Source of the DNA: Tetrastigma voinierianum
Taxonomy: Eukaryota; Streptophyta; Magnoliopsida; Vitales; Vitaceae
Reading direction: 5' to 3'
Length of the DNA stretch: 64,000 nucleotides
NCBI GenBank assembly: GCA_016808115.1
Contig: JAEQBH010000293.1
Span: 1-64,000 of the forward strand
Part shown: in pieces, positions 10,785-22,986 of the stretch
Position numbering within the stretch: the stretch's first letter is position 1
How the letters are laid out: every line of letters starts with the position of its first letter
The notes under the pieces: model-generated
Seen by the model: the letters and a program-made list of their open reading frames with translations, nothing else
Told to the model about the DNA's origin: nothing
The model's database searches: none
Made by a program: the position numbers and the translations under genes

Positions 10785-13700
10785 CAGACACCCCAAAAAC
10801 CCGAGGTCCCACTTAATTAATCGCCATTTGTGAATAGCCTGGTATATCGCTTATCGTGATACCTCATCACAGGTCATTTTACCGAGGCCCACAACTCTAC
10901 CACGAGACTAAACGAACTTCTGTATCTAAAATTCGTCCAGCCTCTCGACATGAAAGGGAACTTGCTTCTGACAGAGAAACCAACAGAACAAAGAATTTAG
11001 GGAAAATGTTAAAAATGTCGGGACATAGCTTAGTGTCAGCGATTATTTAGCTCTGGCCCATCGCACATAAGACTCTCGTCATGGATAAAAGCCCCGTTGC
11101 GACATCATGCCAGATCATCGGTTACGCAGAGGAAATCAGCCGCAGATTATAACACCGTGCCAATGTCACGACATTGGTTTAATGTCAGAATATATGGCGA
11201 ACAATGTCGCAGATGGAAGTAGGCCGCGACACCACCTCAAAGCAGATTGCTAAGACATTCGTGATTACACATAAGCGCAACAATGTCGCCGACATAAAAA
11301 GCTACGCCAGATACCACCGTGCCATCGTCACGACACAGATTTCAATGTCGCGGGCATAAAAAGCTTGCGTCGTGGGACACCATTCAAGCCGCATAATGAT
11401 ATTGAGGTTTCAAATGTCGGACATAAAAAAGCTTATGTCACTACAACACTCAGCAAGCGCTTTCATGACACAGATTTCACGTCGCGACATCGTGCCAGCC
11501 GTCGTTATCGTAGGCCGGAAGCGCGTGTGTATATATGTATGCGTCATGCGCGCAAGTGCACGCTGGCCTCAAGTAATATAGCAATAGGGTACTGAATATC
11601 ATCCACTGCAGACAAGTGCGTTGAATACGTAGATCCACCTTCACAGACGATTCGAGCGTAGCTTTGAGTGATAGCGTTTACTAACACCGGAGTTAAACTT
11701 TGTTCAATCGCTCTTAATGAATCACCGATTGGGGACTACGCCGCAGTTCCCCCCTCGCCACTTTTGATGGATTACTCTCAGAGAAAATTACTGTCAGCTT
11801 TATTCATAACTTATTGATACTCGGTGATTTGGCTACGAGATACCTTCAGGTAGATCTCACTTATCTTCGCTTGTAGGCTGAGTGTATCTCACCCCAACTC
11901 GATATTCAAACGCCTTAAATGTTCTTAACTTAATCGCCAATTCCGGATCGAATACTTTATTTACCGACCCGACCGAGGGTCAAAGTTTGATCCTGTGGTG
12001 ATCTGATTCTAACTGACATCGCCACAAATCGGTAAGCGAAGGTCGCCAGACATCACCAAATAAATCTCACAGAGCAGATACTAATAGGTCATGTAAACAA
12101 TTGAATAATATAAAATACTAATCTTTAATCCATGCAATCGTGATGGGGATCAATAACACCCTAGATATAGATCTGTAAACATACCGAATGTGAGTACACA
12201 AACATTTAATCTATATAGGAACACGATTTTTGTGCTTAAAAGAAGAAAATACAAAAGTAGGTCTCTTCTTTAGATCTGAATACGATGTTCTGATTCGTGT
12301 TCTCCTTCAGACGATCTTCGACATGCCTCGAATTCGTCCCCTATTTGCTTTTAATGACGGAGAGGTGAATCAAGGTGACGCACCGAATGCTGCCGGGCTT
12401 GGAGCTGACTTCTATCTTGTTGACCCAATGTCGCGACTGGGACGTCGCGATTGCCTCGCCAAATTTTCAGACTTCAACTCTCCTAAAATGCTCCCAATAA
12501 CCCGCCTGCTCCACCTCAAGATTCACACAAACTGGTACTTAAATCTGGGGAGGATTGAGCTATGAATGCTCATTTAAATACAAATGAAGCGCAAAACCGT
12601 AAGACAGACGCGGGTATGACATGAGTGTTTTAGGCACTCATTAGTTACATTAGAAGATTATGTCGCTGATGACTTAATATAAGGATGGAGGTTTAAATGG
12701 CTGTAAGGGATGGTTCATACTTCACGTTTAGTGGCCTCCCCGATACCCCTTGCACTTTAGCCCCTTCTCTAAACCGCATCTATTCAATAGAGTTCGTCCC
12801 TCCGAAAAAAAAAAGCACAAAAATACAAGACTATATTGAACAAAAACTATGTGGAGTTGGATACACCCATTTCACTTACATAGCTGCACTTGACTGAGAA
12901 ATAAAAACTTTAAAACATAATGTTGGGCCATAACTTTATTTTCACAATTATCGCCTCGATAGCGCCAGCTCAATTAGTAGTACTCCTTGCACCTAAAACA
13001 GCTTCCTCAAGAAGGGCAGAGCCACTTAGTAGAGGTATGATTCTCTCGCAGGCTACTTCCCCACTTGGCGCACATGAAGTGGTTATGTTCACTACATTTA
13101 TACACATTGATTCTGGCAAAGACATACACATTTCTACCCCGAACTTAAATGTCATGAAGAGATGAGACACATCGCTCATGTTCTCGAGTCCTCATCGCTC
13201 CCACCACACATGCACATGCTGTTAGATAAAAACCGTCATTGATGTTTTAATCCAATGACTTTTTTCCAAACAAATTCTTTTTGTTTTATAAATCAAAACC
13301 CATTGATGATCACCCCAATGATCTCTTTTAAATCAAATCCCATGTTTTATCGGTAGCGATTCGGATCATCAAGAGGACTAAGACGCTTCAAAGACTTTTC
13401 GACTTTCACCACGGATGTGTTGAATCCACCGGTTCTTTTCACCCGAGGAGAATCTGGCCATTTTGGCATGTTACTCCACTTACATGTTTTTCTCCGTGTT
13501 ATGCAACGCAACTCTATTAGACGCCATTCAATCGTGTACCTGAGCTTTCACCCATCATTTCACTCAAGTATGGGGAATGACTACAACAAATTTAACACAC
13601 CCAACCTCAATGCACGTCCTGTGGTTGAGGCAATGAAATGCCATCAGATATGATCTCATGTTGAAGGTGAAGATAATGAATGCTGCTAATGCAGAATAAT

Positions 13701-14839
13701 TGAGCTAACCATACTCACACTAATACTGTGGAATCATATTACTTCAAAAAGAATATAACCTGAATCACTTCAGTGAGAATCATGTCAATATATACACAAG
13801 TATATATCAATATAATTCAAACTAACTACAGGTTATTCTAGATCAAGCAATGATATTATGGAAAAGGATCCCTCAATTTCATATCTCTGTAAAAACACAC
13901 CGGGCCAGAATGTTTATGAACCAAGCCTTTGCTCAAAGCCACCAAACAATCCTTTATTTAGGTCATATGAAATTTCAAACATTAGATACACCACCAGCCT
14001 TTAATCTTACACTTTTTCTGAGGAAACCAAACTCACGAACCCGGTCTTAGACTGTCCAAAAACAATCCAAAATGTCCTTAAATTAGTCCTAAGGTTAGGG
14101 CTGAAACCAATTGGCCTTACACGACCCTTAAGCATGAAATAACCAGAGTAGGAAAAACCCCTACCTCCTTAGAGCTTCGGTGAAACTTCCCGATTGAGAT
14201 CACAGATAACCCATGTGAGACTTGAACTCTGAAGTTTTGCCTGGACAATTCCTTGACCACAAGTAATGTGAGGTCAAGGTATAGAGTTTCTCGTGATCTT
14301 TCTTCCTTTCGCCTCTCTCTGTATTTTCTTCTTTCTTTTCTTTCTTTCCTTTCATTCTTTTTCTTTTTCTTCTTTCCTTTCCTTCCTTCACACACTAATT
14401 TTCCTTCCACCACTTGATCTCCTTAGTGGTGTGACACATGGTTTCTCAGGTCACCCACATGCCTTTATTTATGACAAGTGTCATGTATGACACTTCAGAT
14501 TAATTCACCGAAAAAGCGTGTCACATGGACACATGCACCGAACCATGTGGCAATTTGCCACCCACATGGCTCTCTTTGATTGTCATGATGCCATGTGGAA
14601 TCATGCCACATGTCACCATGCTACGTGTCACCATGTCATTTATTTGTTTCACGGAATAATGAATTTTTTTCGAAAGATTCTGGATTCAACTAAATTCGCT
14701 TAGGCAATCTGATTTTCGCGATGAACTACCAAAGATCCTGTCGTCATCCAAGATCGCAGCGTGAAATTTCAGGTTTGCAACCGCCTCAGAGTAGTACTTT
14801 ACCGCCTTTAGGAAAATTAAAATTTACCCGGTTTTCATA
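10785..14839 (-). repeat. 3' LTR of the split Tekay element
   Basis: On the minus strand it starts at about 14,839 with TGAAAACCGGG directly after the PPT and ends near 10,785 with ...GGGGTGTC, seen on the plus strand as gacaccccaaaaacccgag. It aligns by eye with the 5' LTR: 12,730-14,839 corresponds to 23,780-24,720 plus 46,044-47,194, and 10,785-11,500 corresponds to 22,987-23,760. It is about 1.15 kb longer than its partner because of extra sequence at about 11,550-12,690. The outer end is degraded, so the terminal base is uncertain by several bases. Confidence 0.7.
11550..12690. other. Extra segment inside the 3' LTR, unidentified
   Basis: This part has no counterpart in the 5' LTR. Degraded TGTCGCGA-like words occur at its right side (near 12,427, 12,445 and 12,660), so part of it may be an expanded, decayed version of the palindrome array. 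The stretch 11,600-12,400 shows no recognised domain. An open stretch at 12,230-12,565 has no known similarity that I can see and no gene context. Confidence 0.4.
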
Positions 14840-14840
14840 T

Positions 14841-14857
14841 TCTTCCCCCTTTAAAAG
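14841..14857 (-). other. Polypurine tract of the split Tekay element
   Basis: The minus strand reads CTTTTAAAGGGGGAAGA immediately before the 3' LTR start, preceded by GGGGACGAAATT. The same arrangement, GGGACAAAATTCCTTTTAAG then GAGGGGAGAATG, precedes the 3' LTR of the other Tekay element at 61,570-61,598. This is the plus-strand DNA priming site. Confidence 0.8.
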
Positions 14858-14949
14858 AATTTCGTCCCCGAAATTCACACATACATACACATCCAACCTC
14901 ATGCATATGCAACAGTCATTTTATTATCAAATGACTAAATAATGTACCT

Positions 14950-16420
14950 TCGTCCTCAAATAAGGATAACTGCACGATTGTGTCTCTACGCCTCAGCGTT
15001 GCCTCTTCATCGCCCGATCATGACAACACCTCTACTAGCCTCATACTTTATTTCTGTGTAAATCTTGATCCTCTTCTAATTAATCATAGTGATACGCACC
15101 GGTCCTCTCGAAGGTCCGCATGATCAATAATGTCGCTTCAATCCAGCAATAGAGAGCCGCACTGGAGTGTACTTCCTGAGCATGGAGACGCGGAATATTT
15201 CATAGAACACTCGATAATCTGCAGCAATGCCAACCTGAAGCAACCGCACTCCATCCCATTCAGTACCTCGAAGGCCCAATATGCCCAGATATTGCCCGCT
15301 TGGCCGAACTCCGAATTAATTCCTCTCTTAGGCATCACCTTCAAGAAGACATGATCACCCACCTCAAACTCTAAAGGTCGTCGCCGTCCGTTGGCGTAGC
15401 TCTTCTACCGACTCTGAGCCATGAGAAGACACTTTCATATCAAATTCACCTTCTCAGAGGTGTCTCTAACCAACTTCGGACTAGTGGTGGATCTCTCTTC
15501 CACCTTCGTCCAACAAACCGGTGATCGACATGGCCTCCCATATAGTGCCTCATAGGGTGCCATCTATATGTCGATAATCGTTGTCAGGTGAACTCTACTG
15601 GCGATAATGTTGCCATTCCCAACTACCCTCAAGATTCAGACCTGACGCCCGTAGCATGTCCTCTAAAACCTGATGGTCCTCTCCGACCGTCGCCCGTCCG
15701 CGAGAAGCGCGTGTTTATCAACCGCGGTCCCCATGGCTTCGAAACTCGCCGTGAGTCAACCCGATCCCGGCCCGATACAATGCACTGGTACTCCATAACC
15801 GGACACCAGATGTACAACTTGCATTCTCTAGGAAGGTTTGCTCAGACAATGAAAGTGTGCCAACTAGGTGCCAGGTCCACTATCACCCATACCACGCCAT
15901 GTTTCCGATAATCTAGCGCGAAATGGGTCACAAATCCATCTGGATATGCCCGGCTTCCACGCCGTTACCTCCGAGTCGAGGTAACTCGTTGGTCTCTCTA
16001 TGCTCAACCTTGACCGGCTGACACGCGGGAGACATCGCTTTCTAATAAAATTCCAACATGTTTCTTCATCCCACTAAAGAATACTAACACGGATCAGGCG
16101 CGCTCGCGCCACCCAGGTATAGAAACCTGAGCAATGGAACTCCTTGAGAATCTCCTCTCTAAAATCTGCTAATTAGGGAACCACAACTCTTCTCCTATAC
16201 CAAAGACTATTGATTCATGAACTAATTCACCCTTCTTCACCGTATGTCTATACTGGCCTCGATGATTATTAGATTCGTGGTCTCACACCCTAGCACTCAA
16301 TCACACCCTACTCGAGAGCGCGCAGCCATCAAAACCTTTAAGACTGCTGAAGTTTGTTCTCTTGTACGCATAAACAACCGTCTCCTACGCCTCAATCATT
16401 CGCCACTCCCGAAGCGTACC
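14950..16420 (-). pseudogene. IN: Tekay integrase and chromodomain remnant
   Basis: Integrase C-terminal phrases are clear at 15,362-15,138: GDHVFLKVMPKRG, then FEVLNG and CFRLAL, matching the GDxVFLKVxPxxG motif of chromovirus integrases. Further downstream (about 15,015-14,950) EEATLRRRDTIVQLSLFEDEG corresponds to the end of the chromodomain that directs chromoviruses to chromatin marks. The N-terminal half (about 16,400-15,400) is too damaged to read confidently. The PPT follows within 100 bases, as expected. Confidence 0.65.
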
Positions 16421-16429
16421 AAATCAACG

Positions 16430-16920
16430 ACCTCGCGATCACCGGTGCGTATTCACCATCACATTTGCCTTACCGTGATGGTGTAATGCAAAGTGAAATC
16501 ATAATCCTCCAAGCACTCCAATCATCTCATTGCCCTTGCGTCGAGGTCCCGCTACATGAAAATTTACTTCACTTCTTAAGGTCCAAAAAACATCAACTAC
16601 TCACCATATAGATAGTAAGCCAAATCTTGAAATAGAAAGATATGTACTGGCGCCACTCCATATCATGCTTTTGGGGTAACTTCTACTCGTGTTTCTTTAA
16701 ATGTTGAACCATAAATATTACAACCCTCCCGATCGAATCAAAAACACATCCCGCAAATCGCCTCCTAGAGGCATCACAATACACCATGTACCTTTGTCCC
16801 CTTTCCGAGACTATCAAAATAGGAGCTGAAATAAGCCTCTTTTTCAATTCCAGGAATGCCTTCTCACATAGGTCATTCCACTCAAACTTGACTTTTCTGG
16901 GTCTAATCTCGGCCATAGGA
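16430..16920 (-). pseudogene. RH: Tekay RNase H remnant
   Basis: The minus-strand reading FEWNDLCEKAFLELKKRLIS (about 16,890-16,830) is the RT-RNase H connection, and MVYCDASRRRFAGCVF (about 16,795-16,745) carries the conserved Asp of RNase H. The domain end HHGKANVMVN (about 16,475-16,445) corresponds to the YHPGKAN-like motif, with the catalytic Ala-Asp pair altered to Val-Asn in this reading. Frameshifts lie between the parts. Confidence 0.7.
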
Positions 16921-16924
16921 AGTC

Positions 16925-17700
16925 AAACCAGGAGAAATCCCTCAATTAACCTCTGTAATACCTCACTTAATCCCAATAGGTCATATCTCAAAAAACTGAT
17001 TTCGCCCTAACTCGTAATTGCTCCCTTTAATCCTTCTAGGTCAACCTGATACAATCCGTGGTTGACAACACGCTTTCCTAGAAACCTCACTCGCAGAAGG
17101 CCAAAATTCAGACTTACCGGAACCGCATATAACTCCGATGTCTTTCCAAAACCCAGAAGAACAAATCTCGCCTCATCCCTCTCTCAGACTTGGTGATCAA
17201 GATGTTTAATCTAAGACCATAACAAATCGATCTAGATAGGGGGAAGCTTGAATACCCAGCGCATGAGATTCATGAATACGACAGAGATTTTGCCAACCCG
17301 CAAAGGCGCTTCGCAACTCAAAATGCCCATGCCACTTCCAAAGGTCCTCGATCGCCATCTTGGTGGACATTCACCCTCCTAACTCAACATGGTAACCTGC
17401 AAAGATCTATCTTGAATAAACCCACGCCCCTTTCAATCGATCAAACAAATCAGAACAATCCCGTGAAGAAAATTCTTATTCGGAGCAGTAACCCCGCAAC
17501 CGCCGAGGCGTTCATATGCAGCGGCAAGGTCTTATCCTCTTTTCAGGTAAACAACAACGGAGTGCCCCAAGGTGAAGTGTCGGGTCTAATAAAAACTTCC
17601 GTTCAACACCATGGCAGATCTGAGTTCGAACGCCAGCACATCCTATATGAGTCAGCAGACATTTGATGTACTAGGGTGCAACTTCATCAATGAAGCTCAT
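16925..17700 (-). pseudogene. RT: Tekay reverse transcriptase remnant
   Basis: In order on the minus strand: FIRPDTSPWGTPLLF (about 17,605-17,560), the entry motif of the RT palm; FKIDL (about 17,410); GHFEL (about 17,330); SPYLDRFVMV (about 17,245-17,215), which leads into the catalytic FIDD box; then FWPSASEV and VVNHGLY (about 17,120-17,050). The catalytic Asp-Asp itself is lost in a frameshifted stretch. Order and spacing fit a chromovirus RT of usual length. Confidence 0.65.
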
Positions 17701-18160
17701 TCTCCTACGCGGGCGGCACTTTGTGAAGTTTCGTCTAAAGGATCCTCATAGCTCACTAACCACCCCAGACCTAAATTTCGTTTTCCCTTGGCTTCAGTAA
17801 GGCTTGCCGTACCAACCCATCAACTGCCCATGTCACCTAGAGTCGTACACAACCCAAGGTAAAGCACCATGCTTATCCCTTGAATGCGAACAATTTGATA
17901 TCGTTCCATGTAGGTGTAGTAACCCATACGATCGCGAATCAATGACGACTGGTTTTCCGCCTAACTACAACTACGCAGATTATTGATTAAAACTCCTGGA
18001 AGAGGTCTGAGAATCGAAGGTCCCGCTGGGGTTAATCCCTAAGATTCTAACTCATAATCCCGATGACACTGACAATCCTCACCCTAGTCCCTATGAGAAC
18101 TCACATGTAACAATCTCTTCCAACAATCAACCTCTAAACTCACAATTTTTTCAAGAAGGA
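17700..18160 (-). other. Gap between gag and RT, protease expected but not readable
   Basis: In an intact Tekay element the aspartic protease would lie here. I could not recognise a DTG/DSG triad or the FDVILGMDWL-like end of the protease in any minus-strand frame. The length is shorter than a full protease plus linker, so a deletion is likely. Confidence 0.35.
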
Positions 18161-18164
18161 TGCA

Positions 18165-19395
18165 TCACGGAATGAATGAGATGCACCGTATTAAACAATA
18201 CTTGCCCACAAGGGAAAGTGAGCAGAAAAGTACTGAGGAACTAACAGATCGCAATCTCAATCGGAGGCGGATGGGTATGAGAGTCTCATCCCAAAGTCTC
18301 GGCTCATGAGCTCGCCCCACCACCCATGCCCCGCCTCCTGGGCCGATTCTGGCGCAGTAGGTGCCCCGCAAAGACCCCGGGATTGATACCGATTCCCCTG
18401 GCCCATAGTGGATTAAGGAGGAACAAACTTTGTCTCTGAGGTACAAACCCACCGATGATCGGGATTGTGGAACCCACAATCCCCGGGATCCACTTTAGCA
18501 GCAATTCAAGTTGAAGGTGAATTGTGGGCTGAGTGCTAAGTGAGCTATTAGTTTACCCTTAGTCAAGTTAGGATCCTCGACCCTGGTTTTGGCCTTAATG
18601 GATTTACGGGTCTTGTCCTTTGAAATCCTCAAGAGTAGAAGTCCTCTTATTTCTTTCCCGAGGCTAGAAGAAGACATTCTCGCCCTTTTCAAAGATGATC
18701 AGCATTGCCATCCCTGATGCTCACAGGTTTCATCCACTTCCCTCTCAATAGCCATAGTTGTCTTGACCATCGAGTCCAAGTCTTGTAGAGAAGTCCCACA
18801 ATTTTACTCCGGATGGATAATTTCAAACCATCTTCAAACTTCCGCACTTTGGCCATGTCTATGGCCACATAATCATCTTCAAGACGTGCTAGTTCGGTGA
18901 ACTTAGCCATGTATTCAGTAACGCCATCATTCCCTGCTTTTACCTTAGAATTCCTAAGCTTTTACAATTCGAGCGATGCTAGAAAACTTGCTCATGAAGA
19001 GCTCACTGAATCCTTCCGGTGTCATTGCCTCCAAAATCTCTTTTAAGGCTTTGACCCAATCCCACCATACTTGGATTCAATCTCTCCAGTTGAATGGGTC
19101 GTTAGTATGATCCACATGACATCTGAGAGATTCCATAGCCTCCCAAATCTTCGACCGTTTAGACCAATGGTCACTAACATCTGTCCCCTCCTCACATGAA
19201 TGTAGATATTTAGTATGGCTTTTTAAACCTTAAAGGTTACTTGGAGCCCCTGGTCAAATAAGCATCTAGCTTGTGCAATGATAGCAGCCGCAGTACCCAT
19301 AGCCTCCATTAAGGCTTGATGATCAAAGGCCGGTGGTGGTTGATTATTGCCCCATCCACAACCTCTACGTCCTTTTCCTCGACTTGCCATCTACA
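18165..19395 (-). pseudogene. gag: Tekay gag remnant
   Basis: The start region reads MASRGKGRRGCGWGNN (about 19,390-19,345), the basic N-terminus common in Tekay gag. The domain core is at 18,910-18,690 with FTELARLEDDYVAIDMAKVR followed by KFEDGLKLSIRSKIVG. The tail includes GHLLRQNRPRRRG (about 18,345-18,310), a decayed CCHC zinc knuckle. The same KFEDGLKLSIRSK motif recurs as FENGLKLSIRSR in the other Tekay element near 59,560, where it is misplaced after RT. Confidence 0.65.
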
Positions 19396-19692
19396 CATGT
19401 CACATAGCAAATTGAGATTCCTTTTTCTAGTCTAATTAGTAGTGCATATGCCAACCACCAATAGACATCATATCCTGAACTAATCTGTTCCTTTATTTTT
19501 CTCGAACCTTACTAAGGTTATGTTCTAACTTAAGACTGATATTTCTTCTTTATGATTTGTAATTGTATAATTCACAATATGTAACACACTATCACACAAC
19601 AAAACACATGAATGCACAATGAATGCAACACATGCCCATCAAGTCCTCTAGGTAACGATACCTTCTCATCGGCACACCAGGTTGTGGTTGCA

Positions 19693-22600
19693 TGTGAAAA
19701 ACCGAGGGGTACATTTGAACTTTTTTTCAAAAAAAGGGCACATGTGTGACTTGTCATCACTAAGATACGTCGAGAACCCTGTGGAATTCTTATAGATCTC
19801 GTGACGATGAAATGGACTTCACCGTTAGATTTGTTTCGCAAAATCTAGTTGCCCAAGCGAATTTTGTTGAATTCGAGGTCGGATTTCACGCTTCGATGTA
19901 ACGGGGTTCGGATGGCCCATGACTGGTGCCACATGGCATGCTGGGAGCCATGCCCATGGAATGAGGGCCATGTGTGTGACATGAGCCACATGGTTTAGCT
20001 CATATGTTAATGTGACACGTGAAGGGTGACTTAAGGGTCATAGATGACACTTGTCATGACAAAAAGGGAATAATAGTGACACATGGAGGCCATGTGTCAT
20101 ACCACTAGAAAGAGATCAATTCTAATGGAGGGGAAAGTCAATTTGGTGGGGGAAGAAAAGAAAAGAGAAGAAAGATAGGAAAAGAGAAGAAAGAAAAGAA
20201 ATGAGAGGAAAGAAAAGAAGAAGATAAGATAGCTTATGTGTCTGCCAGCTTCTTTCTCAGATCTACAGGATCCAACAGCTCAAATTGCCTGACCTTCAGA
20301 AGTTCAGATTCACCACGAGGCCTCGTGGCTACGAATCGAGGGATTTCACCGAGGATCGAAAGGAGATTTGGGAAATCAACGCCAAGGTCAGGAGCGTTCT
20401 CGAGCCTTCCTACCCATTTTTCCACGCTCCAAGGGGTAGGGATTCTTCCTACTCTAGTTAATTTATTATGCTCTGTGGTCGCCTTCATCGATATTATTCA
20501 ATCCAACCTAACCTCGAGGCTCTAATTTAGCGGGATTGTTTCGGGACCATTTTCAGACGGTCCACACGACTGCATGGTGGCTCTATTGAGCCCGTAGGAA
20601 CTAGTCGTTGAGGTTGTGTGTGTCCCGAATTGCAGGCTGTCTGAGCCTGGTCGGGATCGATTTATGCCGCTCGGCCCTCGCAACTGTCCCAATGGACTGC
20701 TAGAGCCGGCAAACGATCGATTTTGATACTATGAAGGAGCTGATTTGTGTGGGTTTGATGGCTCTCGTAACATTTGTGTTAGACTATTTTTAGGCACCCT
20801 CTTCTTTCATGCCACAAGCACCTGAGACAAGTTATTAGTTACGTGAGCTGGAGGACGCGCCAAATAGTTTTGGCAATGATTGCTTGGATTTTTTTGTCAG
20901 TATATGCTTCAGGTGATATATTGACATGAAATGTATAGATTATGGAAATTGTATGATTAGGATACAATTATCCAAGATACTTTGGTGAAGTATGATTTGC
21001 ACTTGTCCATAGCATTCACTATACATGCATTGTTAGGCAACATGCGCCGCATATTGCATTGCATATGCATGTGTAGACATCACATCGAAGCCAAGCGCAG
21101 TGCATGGTTACGGCCAATCATCATATTGATGGGTGGGTTTCTGCATTTCAGGACGATGTCCAAAAGAGTCACACGGCTTATAGTACGTAAAAATGTGGTG
21201 GGTGACAGCAGGGCCAGATTGTGTGGAAAGATCCTGACTGGTTTCGGGACGCATCCACTCGCGAAATTTTAAAAAGTAAGGCGACGGAGAACTCAAGTAC
21301 AGACCTAAATCTCGCTACCCACGGAAACACATGGGTTTTGAAGTATAAAAGGTCATTGGAGGTGAATATCCAATGTGTTTTGATTTATAAAACAAAAGAA
21401 TTTTGTTTAGAAAAATGGTCATTTGATGAAAACATCAATGACGGTTTATCACACTTGGAATATGCATGTGTGAGGGAGTCAGTGAGGACTCGGAACATGG
21501 AGCATGGTGAGTCTCATCACATTTCATGGCATGTATAATTGCATGTAGAAATGTACATGTTTTTCTTGGAATGTGTGTATGATTTTGTGCAACATGGTAT
21601 TGCATGTGCACTTAGGTGGGGCGTAGCTCACCCTTTATGGGACAATATTTCCCTGTGTGCGGTGGAGTCAAGCACGACGCCATCCGAGGCCGTAATCAGA
21701 AGAAAGCCTGATTAAGCCACGGGGAGTTCTGTAAAGTTTCTGGATAATCTAATGAATTTTCCGCACATGTTAGAAAAGGGGTTGTAATTAAACTTGTTAA
21801 ATATAGTTTTGCAGATTCCTATGTGTTGTTTTGGTTCTCGGCGACCAGTCATTATGTCAATGTGTTAAGTTTTGAGAAGGGTCAGAAGTCATGAGGCTTT
21901 GAGAAAACTATGGGCAAAGAAGCGCTAATGTCGCGACATTGGAACTTCGGCTAATACGACACAAGTCTTTTTGTTGCAAAGTAGGTGTTCTTATGTTATG
22001 AAGATACCGCCAAAGGTTGCAACATTGAAATCTTATTGTAAAGATCGGCTCTGGAGCGGTGTCACATATGGCTTTATGTCGCTATAGAGATTGTTATGTC
22101 GTGATTTAAATTGTCCCGGACAGGATCACACAAATATAACGCTTAGTTGTCTCAGATAGGATTTCTCGTCGCTGACGTAGAATTGTCGGACAGAAATTGT
22201 TATGTTATGACAGAGATTGTTGCGACAGGGATCACAACATAAGGTTTTATGTCACGACAAGGAACTCTATGTCGCGATAGAGTATTTTATGTAGCGATAG
22301 AGAATCGTCGCGACAGGAAAGGTTTTATGTCGTGACAATGGTCTACGCATGGACCGGGTTGTGTCGTGACATAATATTTTTATGTCGTGACAAAGAAGGC
22401 CGATCTTCTGTTGTGACATGAGTTTCTTCGTCACAGTGCGGCGCGTTCCGGCCTTTATGTCGCGGATGCGTTGAATTTTTATGTCGCGACAAGAGAATTG
22501 TCGCGATAAAGGGAATTTTGCATCGCGAATATCTGTAACGTATCACACATAAGGTTTGCATGTCGCGACACTAGTTTGTTGTGACAAAGGCTTGTGGTTT

Positions 22601-22740
22601 CGACAGGGTGAAACCATGTTGCGAAATAAGGTTTTTATGTTGCAACATTGGTCTGTCGTGACAGAGAAGTTCTATTTCGTGACAAAGCAATTCTATGTCG
22701 TGACATTTCAATCGAAATCCCCAGTTACTCGCCTTTACCG
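19693..22740 (+). repeat. Plus-strand Tekay-type LTR nested in the leader of the split element
   Basis: It starts TGTGAAAAACCGAGGGG at 19,693, preceded by ttgca. It follows the same internal order as the other LTRs: an 'atagatctcgtgacgatgaa' region near 19,790, CACATG-rich sequence near 19,930-20,100, an A/G-rich tract near 20,150-20,225, 'tgcacttaggtgg' near 21,605, and a TGTCGCGACA array from 21,929. The expected LTR end (GGGTTTTGGGGTGTCACA) is absent; homology fades near 22,740, so it is either a truncated solo LTR or a fragment. Orientation is opposite to the host element. Confidence 0.6.
21929..22710 (+). repeat. TGTCGCGACA palindrome array (LTR copy in plus orientation)
   Basis: The 10-base palindrome TGTCGCGACA is exact at 21,929, 22,482 and 22,561. 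Many one-base variants (TGTCGTGACA, TGTCACGACA, TGTTGTGACA) are spaced 15-60 bases apart, usually followed by AAAG or preceded by TTTTA. It is the plus-orientation counterpart of the array at 23,227-23,737. Confidence 0.8.
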
Positions 22741-22975
22741 GGTTTCCTCCGCTCAACGAAGTTCGCAGTCTGTAATTCGTGACTCAGGAAAACCCAAAGC
22801 GACGCAGAGTTTTCAGCCGGTCTGCAGAGTCGCTGGCCTCAGAATGAGCGCCCTTAACGACGCGGGTATCCCGACAATGAGATCCACGTGTTTTCCATAT
22901 TACGGTTATCAACGACCTCGAATCAGTCAAGAACACAGATTTAAACAAGCACTAGGTAATCACGAACCTATGATA

Positions 22976-22983
22976 TGATACCA
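22976..22983 (-). other. Primer binding site (initiator tRNA-Met type)
   Basis: The minus strand reads TGGTATCA, separated by GCT from the LTR end (22,987). This matches the initiator-methionine primer site used by chromoviruses (TGGTATCAGAGC); the following GAGC is damaged. It fixes the orientation of the split element and the inner border of its 5' LTR. Confidence 0.75.
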
Positions 22984-22986
22984 AGC

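Noticed and set aside
12230..12565. 111-codon open stretch, plus strand
   Set aside because: Located in an unexplained insert of an LTR, no recognisable domain and no promoter or neighbour evidence.
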